From Ketobacter sp. (GTDB lineage Bacteria; Pseudomonadota; Gammaproteobacteria; Pseudomonadales; Ketobacteraceae), in contig NZ_RCHN01000043.1 in the NCBI RefSeq assembly GCF_003671495.1, positions 62,001-126,000 on the forward strand: DNA of 64,000 nt, written 5' to 3'. Position 1 is the first letter of the stretch; the number at the start of each line of letters is the position of its first letter. The notes beneath the pieces were generated by a model. That model saw only the letters and a list, made by a program, of their open reading frames with translations. It was not told where the DNA came from and ran no database searches. Shown one piece after another: positions 34,137-41,624 of this stretch. The translations under genes were made by a program, and so were the position numbers.

Positions 34137-36772
34137 GAGACCGGCATCGGCTTGGCCAGGTAGAAACCCTGCACGCGGTCGCAGCCCAGGCGGGTGACGG
34201 CGGTCAGGGTGTCCTGATCCTCCACCCCTTCCGCCACCGTCTGAATTTGCAGGGCCCGGGCCAGTTTCACTGTGTTCTCCACAATCCGGTAATCGCTGTC
34301 GGTGCGTGACATCTGACTGATAAAACTGCGATCGATCTTCAGTTCATGCACCGGCAGGCGACTCAGATACGCGAGGGAGGAATAGCCGGTGCCGTAATCA
34401 TCCAGGGCAATGCTACAACCGGTGGAGGCCAGCTGGTTGAGGTTTTCGATCACGGTTTCGAAGTTTTCGCTGGAGGAAGTTTCGGTGACCTCAAACACAA
34501 TGTCGCTCAGGTTCACCATGTGCTGTTCCGCCGTATTGGTCACAAAAGAGATCAGCTTGGCTTCCATCAGATTTTTGATGGACAGGTTGATGCTCAAGGT
34601 GAGGATATGGCCACCCTCGTTAAAACTGTGCAGCAGGCAAAAGGATTCCTCTATCACATAGCGGGTCAGCTCCGGCATCAGGCCCGCCTCCTCAGCTACC
34701 TCAATGAATTCCACCGGCGACACCACCCCGAATTTTTCGCTGTGCCAACGCAGCAGCACTTCGGCACCGGTGAGGCGATTGGAGCGGCAATCAAACTGGG
34801 GTTGCAGATACAGGTCCAGCTCCCGCACCCGGATGGCGTTCAGCAGTTCCCCCACAATGGCCAGGCGCCGCCGACCGAACGCATCAATATCGGAACTGTA
34901 GATGGTGATGGATTCCGATGCCCGAAACCCATAATCACGGGCCGCACTGGCATGCTGCATCAAAAGATCCGCCCGATCACCGTGTTTGGGGTAAATGGCA
35001 ATACCGCACTGTGCCTTCAGCCGCGTTACGGTGCCTCCGACTTCAATGGCCGTCTCATGTAATTGCATGACATGGCCCACCAGATCATGAATGGAGCGGT
35101 AGCCCTCCCCCACTTTGGCCAGAAACGCCAGGCTGCCGAACTCCGGCACCGCAATATAGACCCGCGCGCTCTTCTCCACCGCAACGGCCTGGATGTCGCT
35201 GGATAACTCGTGATTCAACCGGCCGCTGACCTGGGCGAACAGGTCTTCCGCCAGGCGCCGCCCCAATGACGACGAGATTTCCTTGAACTGGGGAAAGTAC
35301 AGAATCGCCAGGGCAAAGGAATCGTAACCGGAACGGTGATCAATCATCTCCCCCAGGCGACTCAACAGCAGTGAATCGTTGGGGTACTTGGTTATGGGAT
35401 CATGCAACGCCTGCTGCAGGGCTTCTTCCTGCACCTGCACAATGGCGTTCTGGGCCGCCTTCATTTTTTCCATGGCGATCAGCTTGTGGCGGCGCTCCTC
35501 CTTGATGCGATGGGCCAGCGCAAAGGACAACAGCAACGCCTCCAGCATGGAGCCGGCCTGAAACGCATGATTGGTGAACTGGGAAGGTTCCACCAATCCA
35601 AAAATGTTTGCCAGGTACAGCGCTGTGCCACACACAAACGCCGCGGTGGCGAAGACAAAATAACGGGCGATCTCCACCCCGGACAGCAACGCACTGATGC
35701 CGGCGGCCAGTACCAGGAACATGGACACCGCCCCCACACACCCTGCCAGGAAGGCGCCTTTATCCGGTGTATAGATTACGTAAAGGGCCACCAGGAGGTT
35801 CACCGCACACATGGTTCGCAACACCTGCCGCAAGGCGTTACCCAGACTGTTCTGCTGCAGAAAACTCAGGGTAAAACACAATAGCCAGAACAGCGTCATG
35901 CAGGCCGACAGCGGCAGCATATAGTGGGTGACCTGCACATCCTCCCAAAAATAGCGGCCACCCAAGCCGGAGATGGACAACATCAACCCCACCAACGACA
36001 CCAGGGTCATCACATAATACGCGTAGGTGACATCCGCCATGGAGATAAACAGAAAGCAGTTGTACAGCAGCAGCGCCACAATCACACCGAAGTACACGCC
36101 CCAGAACAATGCCTCCATGTTCTGTCGGGTCACCAGATACTCCACACTCCACAGCTCGATGGGAATCTGCAGGGACGTGGTGGACGCCACCCTGACCAGC
36201 ACCTGGACGTTACCCAGGGCCTGCTCGGGCACAGGAAAGTTAATGTTGTGACTGCGAAACGCGGCAGCATCCGCGCGCAGGGTGGGCAGGTCGGTGTGCC
36301 ACAACAAGGCACCACTCTCAATGTCATAAAAATACAGGTCCACCTGCTCCAGCAACGGATAGGTAATCACCAGATGCCAGTTGCGGCGGGGATATTCATG
36401 AAAGTTCAGGTTCAGCTTCAACCACACGGCAAAATCCACAAAACCAAAGTTCAGCACGTCACCGTCGGTATTGCGTACCCATTCCTGCACCTGCAGCATG
36501 TCGTCTGCCTGCAACTGCTTGCCCGGATCAATGTAGTAACTGGTGAAGGCGTTCAGCTTGTGGTTTTCGAAAGATTCCCCACTGCTGTGGGGGTGCCCCA
36601 TTGCCATTGCAGTCTGTACGGAAAATAACATGAAGCTGATCACAAAAAGATCAATCATGTTCAGCCGGTGCTGTTTGCAAGACCCCGGAGGAGTTCTCGC
36701 AGTCAATTTGAATCCGTTCAATATTCCGCACTCTGTTTTTGACGAATCAGAATTCTGGTCCAGACTTTCCAA
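34100..36772 (-). CDS. 7TMR-DISM sensor with degenerate GGDEF and intact EAL domain
   Basis: An up to 890-residue membrane sensor. After an N-terminal signal-like helix comes a 7TMR-DISM extracellular domain (about 75-215), seven membrane helices (about 220-430), a coiled coil, a diguanylate-cyclase fold lacking the GGDEF motif, and an EAL domain. EAL catalytic residues are all visible: EVLLR, NLS, EVTE, ALDDYGTG, LKIDRSFI, VAEGVE and QGFYLAKP. It should therefore hydrolyse cyclic-di-GMP. The start is uncertain: TTG at 36772 is the longest; ATG at 36658 (MIDLFVISF) gives a signal helix lacking positive charges in front. It is divergent from the PilZ-Rossmann gene. Confidence 0.88.
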   Translation of the reverse strand: MESLDQNSDSSKTECGILNGFKLTARTPPGSCKQHRLNMIDLFVISFMLFSVQTAMAMGHPHSSGESFENHKLNAFTSYYIDPGKQLQADDMLQVQEWVRNTDGDVLNFGFVDFAVWLKLNLNFHEYPRRNWHLVITYPLLEQVDLYFYDIESGALLWHTDLPTLRADAAAFRSHNINFPVPEQALGNVQVLVRVASTTSLQIPIELWSVEYLVTRQNMEALFWGVYFGVIVALLLYNCFLFISMADVTYAYYVMTLVSLVGLMLSISGLGGRYFWEDVQVTHYMLPLSACMTLFWLLCFTLSFLQQNSLGNALRQVLRTMCAVNLLVALYVIYTPDKGAFLAGCVGAVSMFLVLAAGISALLSGVEIARYFVFATAAFVCGTALYLANIFGLVEPSQFTNHAFQAGSMLEALLLSFALAHRIKEERRHKLIAMEKMKAAQNAIVQVQEEALQQALHDPITKYPNDSLLLSRLGEMIDHRSGYDSFALAILYFPQFKEISSSLGRRLAEDLFAQVSGRLNHELSSDIQAVAVEKSARVYIAVPEFGSLAFLAKVGEGYRSIHDLVGHVMQLHETAIEVGGTVTRLKAQCGIAIYPKHGDRADLLMQHASAARDYGFRASESITIYSSDIDAFGRRRLAIVGELLNAIRVRELDLYLQPQFDCRSNRLTGAEVLLRWHSEKFGVVSPVEFIEVAEEAGLMPELTRYVIEESFCLLHSFNEGGHILTLSINLSIKNLMEAKLISFVTNTAEQHMVNLSDIVFEVTETSSSENFETVIENLNQLASTGCSIALDDYGTGYSSLAYLSRLPVHELKIDRSFISQMSRTDSDYRIVENTVKLARALQIQTVAEGVEDQDTLTAVTRLGCDRVQGFYLAKPMPVSQFRDWVLRRAS

Positions 36773-36805
36773 TACCTAAGTGATTATTATAGATGGAACT
36801 TGGAA

Positions 36806-38134
36806 ATGAGCACACTACACGGAGAGTATCGCCGTCATTCGCGCACCAACATCAAAACACCGGTTTCCGTCAGCCTCGATGATAATGGACTGGCTACCAA
36901 AACCCGGGACGTTTCAGAAAGCGGTCTTTGCATTGCCAAACCCACTGAACTCATACTCAAACTAGGCCAGACCGTAAACGTCACCTTCAATCGCATGTCC
37001 AACCTGTCGGTGCCCGCCACCATCATTCGGGTGTCGGATCACCAGATCGGTCTGGCACTGGACCACGTGCGTTTCAGCGAACAGGATCTTACCGGCATTG
37101 TCAGCACGTCGCCCTGGCACCAACGGGCCAAAGTGGCGGTCAAACGTGCTTTCTGGAAAAACACCCGGCGCCTGGCGGTATTGATCACCAATACCATATT
37201 GCGTAAACCCCTGCTGAAAATGCTCAAGCCCAGTTTTATTTTTGCCGTGTACGGAAACGAAAAAGATGTGGGCACCTACTACACGCCGTTAATGGCCAAG
37301 CTGATTCCTCCCCTGATGATCGGCAGCATCATCCGCAACCGCAACCAGACCGGCATCATGGTGGCTTCCAAATTTTATGAGCATGAGCTGGCGCAGGATT
37401 CCGACAAGGTACGCACCTACCTGGAACAACTGCAGGAGGAGTTTCCGGACATCGAAACCGTGGCGTTGGTCGGCCGTCTGCCCAACTTTGTCATGAAAGC
37501 CGGCCTCGAGATTAAATCCCCCTATGTGGACGGCTCCATGGGCACCCGCTACATGATCTGGGACGTGGGCCGGCAGATGCAGCAGCTGGAACGCTACCGC
37601 AATGAAGACATCATTGCGGTGCTGGGGGGAGCCGGCCGCATCGGCAACATGGTGTGCGAAGACCTGACCCGGGTTTACCGCACGGTGATCGCCTTCGACC
37701 CCCGTTATGAAAAAGAGGAAGAGGTGTACACCCCCATCGGCAAAATCATCCGCAGCGGCAACCCCGAGATGCTGCAACGCAGCAAACTCTTCATCGGCCT
37801 CACCCATCACGGCGATGCCATGCGGGATCTGATGCCCCACATCCCCGCCGGCTCCATGATTGCCGACGACACCCATCCCTGCATCAGTTACGAAACCCGC
37901 CAGGAAATGAAAACCCTGGACATCGCGGTGGAAAAAATCGTCCTTCATCATGAAGATTTCTCCATGTGGCCCAGGATGCCGGGCTGGAACAACCGGGCCA
38001 TTCCCGGCTGCCTGGTGGAGGCCCTGGTGCTGCAGGAACAGAAAGATGTGGACGTGGGCGACTTCGACCGCTTCTGCGCCACCGCCCAGGCGATCGGTTT
38101 CCACGGCCGGTTGATCAAACCCCTGGACGAATAG
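36806..38134 (+). CDS. PilZ-Rossmann fusion, putative c-di-GMP-regulated dehydrogenase-like protein
   Basis: A 442-residue protein. Residues 7-95 are a PilZ domain with both binding signatures intact (RRHSR and DVSESG). Residues about 110-260 are a helical/alpha-beta region, and residues 270-400 form a nucleotide-binding Rossmann fold (VLGGAGRIGNMVCEDL at 272-287), followed by SMIADDTHPCIS and IPGCLVEALVLQ. The second half recalls in its arrangement the shikimate dehydrogenase-like and cyanobacterial acyl-ACP reductase families, but this is weak. It is divergent from an EAL phosphodiesterase and upstream of the GNAT-nitrilase. An NAD(P)-dependent activity gated by cyclic-di-GMP is inferred. 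Confidence 0.75.
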   Translation: MSTLHGEYRRHSRTNIKTPVSVSLDDNGLATKTRDVSESGLCIAKPTELILKLGQTVNVTFNRMSNLSVPATIIRVSDHQIGLALDHVRFSEQDLTGIVSTSPWHQRAKVAVKRAFWKNTRRLAVLITNTILRKPLLKMLKPSFIFAVYGNEKDVGTYYTPLMAKLIPPLMIGSIIRNRNQTGIMVASKFYEHELAQDSDKVRTYLEQLQEEFPDIETVALVGRLPNFVMKAGLEIKSPYVDGSMGTRYMIWDVGRQMQQLERYRNEDIIAVLGGAGRIGNMVCEDLTRVYRTVIAFDPRYEKEEEVYTPIGKIIRSGNPEMLQRSKLFIGLTHHGDAMRDLMPHIPAGSMIADDTHPCISYETRQEMKTLDIAVEKIVLHHEDFSMWPRMPGWNNRAIPGCLVEALVLQEQKDVDVGDFDRFCATAQAIGFHGRLIKPLDE

Positions 38135-38163
38135 CCACCAGGCATCGAGTTACGACTTAAAAA

Positions 38164-38209
38164 GACATATACTTCCCTTATCTACGCCACTCAAAGGGAA
38201 GTATATGTC
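38164..38209 (+). promoter_or_regulatory. Perfect 16-bp inverted repeat covering ribosome site and start codon
   Basis: GACATATACTTCCCTT (38164-38179) and AAGGGAAGTATATGTC (38194-38209) are perfectly complementary around a 14-nt loop. The right arm contains the Shine-Dalgarno GGGAAG and the ATG of the GNAT-nitrilase gene, so RNA that includes both arms would hide the translation start. The left arm contains TATACT, a good -10 element; RNA starting from it would lack the left arm and be free to translate. Confidence 0.85.
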
Positions 38210-39779
38210 CTCGAACAACAGCCTCTCTAACCCGAAAAGCCAGATCGTCATCCGTAATGCCACGTTGAAAGATGCTCCCGCCATCTGTGATCTCAGTTCA
38301 AGGGTCTATGCCAATACCGGCATGTACGGATATTCCGAAGGGGCGATTACCGGGCAGATCAATCACTTTCCCCAGGGCCAGTTTGTCATCCTCATCAACG
38401 AGAAGGTGGTGGGTTATTGCGCCACGTTCCGCATCAGCGAGGAACTGGCGTTGAAATCCCACAACTGGACCGAAATCACCGGCAACGGCTATGCCTCACG
38501 CCATGATCCCGACGGCGACTGGCTGTACGGTATGGAAGTGGCGGTGGACCCGGAATATCGGGGCTATCGACTGGGGCAACGTCTCTATAACGAGCGCAAA
38601 CGCCTCTGCCAAAGCCTGGGCCTGAAAGGCATCGTCTTCGGCGGCCGGCTGCCCAGCCTCACCCACAGACTCAAGAAGTTCGGTTCGGTGGAGGAATACG
38701 TGGAGCAGGTGGTGCAGAAGAAACAGCGGGACCAGGTATTGTCGTTCCAGTTGCACAACGGTTTTGAGGTGATCGGCATCATTCCCCACTACCTGGATGC
38801 CGATGTGCAATCCCTGGGTTACGCGGTGCACCTGATGTGGCGCAACCCCAAGGTGCCCGCCGAGGAAACCAAATCCAACAAGAAAAAGTACGGCGGGCGG
38901 GTGCCGGATTCCATCCGTATAGGCTCGGTGCAGTACATGCAACGGCGGGTCCACTCGTTTGAGGAATTCCTCTCCATCGTGGAATACTTTGTGGATGTGG
39001 TGGCGGACTACAAAGGGGATTTTGTGGTGTTCCCGGAACTGTTCGCCCTGCAACTGTTGTCCATTGAGGATCAGGCACTTTCCCCCATGGAATCCATGGA
39101 AGCCCTCACCAAATACACCCCCCAGTTCAAGGAAGCCCTGCGGGAAATGGCCATCCGCTACAACATCAACATCATCGGCGGCTCCCACCCCACCATCATG
39201 CCCAACGGGCGAGTGGAAAACATTGCCTATATCTTCCTGCGGGATGGCTCCATCCACGAGCAACCGAAGATCCACCCCACCCCCAACGAGGTGTACTGGT
39301 GGAATATCGAGGGTGGCAATACCCTGAAAGCCATTGAAACCGATTGTGGCCCCATTGGCGTACTGATCTGCTACGACTCGGAATTTCCGGAGCTGGCCCG
39401 TCACCTGACGGATCAGGGCATCTCTATTCTGTTCGTGCCCTTCTGTACCGACGAACGCCAGAGCTACCTGCGGGTGCGCTATTGCTGTCAGGCCCGGGCG
39501 GTGGAAAACCAGATTTATGTGGTGATGTCCGGCAACGTGGGCAACCTGCCCAAGGTGAACAACATGGACATCCAGTATGCCCAGAGTTGTATCCTGACGC
39601 CGTGCGATTTCCCCTTCGCCCGGGACGGCATCGCCGCCGACACCACCCCGAACGTGGAGATGATTGCGTTTGCGGATCTAAGGCCGGAAACCCTGATGAT
39701 GGCCCGCAACAACGGGACGGTCAAAAACCTGCTGGATCGGCGTCACGACCTGTACAGCCTGAACTGGCGCGGGAAGTAG
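38205..39779 (+). CDS. GNAT acetyltransferase fused to carbon-nitrogen hydrolase (nitrilase family)
   Basis: A 524-residue two-domain protein. Residues about 13-215 are a GNAT domain (EVAVDPEYRGYRLGQRLYNERK); residues about 235-510 are a nitrilase-superfamily amidohydrolase with the catalytic triad Glu278 (VVFPELFA), Lys355 (HEQPKIHPT) and Cys389 (VLICYDSEFPE). The same fusion occurs in B. subtilis YhcX and in many bacteria; its reaction is unknown, with N-acyl or amide turnover presumed. It follows the PilZ-Rossmann gene by 70 nt. Its start codon lies inside a perfect inverted repeat, a sign of translational or operator control. Confidence 0.9.
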   Translation: MSSNNSLSNPKSQIVIRNATLKDAPAICDLSSRVYANTGMYGYSEGAITGQINHFPQGQFVILINEKVVGYCATFRISEELALKSHNWTEITGNGYASRHDPDGDWLYGMEVAVDPEYRGYRLGQRLYNERKRLCQSLGLKGIVFGGRLPSLTHRLKKFGSVEEYVEQVVQKKQRDQVLSFQLHNGFEVIGIIPHYLDADVQSLGYAVHLMWRNPKVPAEETKSNKKKYGGRVPDSIRIGSVQYMQRRVHSFEEFLSIVEYFVDVVADYKGDFVVFPELFALQLLSIEDQALSPMESMEALTKYTPQFKEALREMAIRYNINIIGGSHPTIMPNGRVENIAYIFLRDGSIHEQPKIHPTPNEVYWWNIEGGNTLKAIETDCGPIGVLICYDSEFPELARHLTDQGISILFVPFCTDERQSYLRVRYCCQARAVENQIYVVMSGNVGNLPKVNNMDIQYAQSCILTPCDFPFARDGIAADTTPNVEMIAFADLRPETLMMARNNGTVKNLLDRRHDLYSLNWRGK

Positions 39780-39799
39780 TCGCCGGGCGGCGACTGCCT

Positions 39800-39877
39800 C
39801 TTAACCTTTGACCTTACTTTTCAACCTTACTTTTCAACCCTATTTTTCAACCCTATTTTTCAACCTTACTTTTCAAC
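39800..39877. repeat. 13-bp tandem repeat array at the end of fpr
   Basis: Five contiguous 13-bp units (CTTACTTTTCAAC or CCTATTTTTCAAC) span 39813-39877, preceded by one degenerate unit CTTAACCTTTGAC. Read on the minus strand the first unit is the end of fpr (Val-Glu-Lys-stop plus one base), repeated downstream of the gene. The array lies between two convergent genes. Confidence 0.9.
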
Positions 39878-40639
39878 AAAGGCCCGTTCGATGACATAGT
39901 GACCCAGGTCACCGTGACGGGCCTCGTTAAAGCCCCGCTCATCCAGGATACGGCAAGTGTCTTTCAACATGGAAGGGCTGCCACACAACATGAAACGGTC
40001 CTGCTCCGGCGACATCTCCGGCAGGCCGATATCACTGAACAGCTTGCCACTTTCCATCAGATCTGTGAGCCGCCCCTGATTGCGGAAAGGTTCCCGTGTG
40101 ACCGTGGGGTAGTAAATCAGCTTGTCCCGCACCACATCCCCAAAGAATTCATTGTTGGGCAGCTCGTCCAGAATGTACTGCTCATAGGCCAGGTCTGCCA
40201 CGTGCCGTACACCGTGGGTCAGGATCACCTTATCGTAGGCTTCGTACACTTCCGGGTCCTTGATGATGCTCATGAACGGCGCCAGTCCGGTGCCGGTGCT
40301 CAGCAGGTACAGGTTCCGCCCAGGCAGCAGGTGATCCACAATCAGGGTTCCGGTGGGCTTGGTGCTGACAAAGACCTCGTCCCCCACCTGCAAGTGCTGC
40401 AGCTTCGAGGTGAGGGGGCCGTCCTGCACCTTGATGCTGAAAAACTCCAGCTCCGGCTCATAGTTGGCACTGACGATGCTGTACGCCCGCAGCAGGGGCC
40501 GCCCTTCATTCTGCAACCCGATCATGGTGAAGTGACCATTCTTGTAACGGAACCCCGGATCACGGCTGGTGGTAAAGCTGAACAAAGTATCGTTCCAATG
40601 GTGGACACTGGTAACGCGTTCTGTGATCAGGTTGGCCAT
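39866..40639 (-). CDS. fpr: Ferredoxin/flavodoxin-NADP+ reductase
   Basis: A 257-residue FAD protein of the bacterial FPR family that moves electrons between NADPH and ferredoxin or flavodoxin. FAD-binding RAYSIVSANYEPELEFFSIKV and pyridine-nucleotide segments LLSTGTGLAPFMSIIKDP and FMLCGSPSMLKDT are clear; it ends in FVEK rather than a terminal aromatic residue. Divergent from a LysR gene as in Pseudomonas, where FinR activates fpr under oxidative stress. The start MANLITERV matches the family; the 47-codon extension crosses the promoter. It could supply ferredoxin for the P450 or KorAB (inference). Confidence 0.93.
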   Translation of the reverse strand: MANLITERVTSVHHWNDTLFSFTTSRDPGFRYKNGHFTMIGLQNEGRPLLRAYSIVSANYEPELEFFSIKVQDGPLTSKLQHLQVGDEVFVSTKPTGTLIVDHLLPGRNLYLLSTGTGLAPFMSIIKDPEVYEAYDKVILTHGVRHVADLAYEQYILDELPNNEFFGDVVRDKLIYYPTVTREPFRNQGRLTDLMESGKLFSDIGLPEMSPEQDRFMLCGSPSMLKDTCRILDERGFNEARHGDLGHYVIERAFVEK

Positions 40640-40739
40640 AGCAAATACTCCATGCAGGTTGAGATGGCCACCACTATAGACGCCAGGCCAGTTATTGGTA
40701 AAATGGGTAATATTGATATATTTAATCGATTTTGCCGAT

Positions 40740-41624
40740 ATGAAATACAGCCTCCGCCAATTGCAGGTGTTCCTGGCCACCGCCCATTACGAGAATATTT
40801 CCAAGGCCGCCAACAGCCTGGCCATGTCCCAGTCCGCCGCCAGCAGTGCCCTGGCCGAGCTGGAAGCCCAGTTCGACATCAAACTGTTTGACCGGGTAGG
40901 CAAACGCCTGCAACTGAACGCCCTGGGTCACGCCCTGCGCGGACAGGCCGAAGCCCTGTTGCGCCAGGCGGAAGAGCTGCAGGTGGCCTTTCAGCAACAC
41001 TCCGCCATCGGCCACTTGAAGGTGGGGGCCACCCTCACCATCGGGAACTACCTGGCGGTGCACATCATGAGCCGCTTTCTGCAGGACAAACCCAATGCCC
41101 GGGTGGAGCTGGATGTCGCCAACACCGCCAGCGTCGCCCGCAAAGTGAAAAATTTTGAGCTGGACCTGGGCCTGATTGAAGGTGAGCTGTCGGATCCGGA
41201 CCTGGAAATCACGCCCTGGATGAAAGACGAGTTAGTGGCGTTTTGCGCTCCGCAACACCCCTATGCCCGCAAAAAACGCTTGAGCGACCGGGATCTGTTG
41301 CAGGCTCAATGGATTCTGCGGGAGCAGGGGTCTGGCACCCGCCAGACTTTCGATTGGGCCATGCACGGGATTCTGCCCCAGCTGCAGGTGCTGCTGGAGT
41401 TGCAACACACGGAGGCCATCAAGCGGGCCGTGGAAGCGGGGCTGGGCATTGGCTGTCTGTCACGGGTGGCGCTGAAAGAGGCCTTCGCCCGAGGCAGCCT
41501 GATTCCTCTGCCCATTCCACAGCGCAATCTGCAACGGGAATTTTATTTTATTCTGCATCATCAGAAATACCGCAACAGCAGCATCGATGCCTGGCTTGAT
41601 CTGTGCAAACAATTATTCCACTAA
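40740..41624 (+). CDS. finR: LysR-family regulator FinR
   Basis: A 294-residue LysR regulator with the N-terminal HTH (MKYSLRQLQVFLATAHYENISKAANSLAMSQSAASSALAELE) and a type 2 periplasmic-binding-fold effector domain. It lies divergent from fpr with 100 bp between starts, the arrangement of finR in pseudomonads, which activates fpr upon superoxide or NADPH/Fd imbalance. The AT-rich spacer holds TAATATTGATATATTTA, a plausible T-N11-A LysR box. Its stop overlaps the convergent GGDEF gene. Confidence 0.9.
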   Translation: MKYSLRQLQVFLATAHYENISKAANSLAMSQSAASSALAELEAQFDIKLFDRVGKRLQLNALGHALRGQAEALLRQAEELQVAFQQHSAIGHLKVGATLTIGNYLAVHIMSRFLQDKPNARVELDVANTASVARKVKNFELDLGLIEGELSDPDLEITPWMKDELVAFCAPQHPYARKKRLSDRDLLQAQWILREQGSGTRQTFDWAMHGILPQLQVLLELQHTEAIKRAVEAGLGIGCLSRVALKEAFARGSLIPLPIPQRNLQREFYFILHHQKYRNSSIDAWLDLCKQLFH

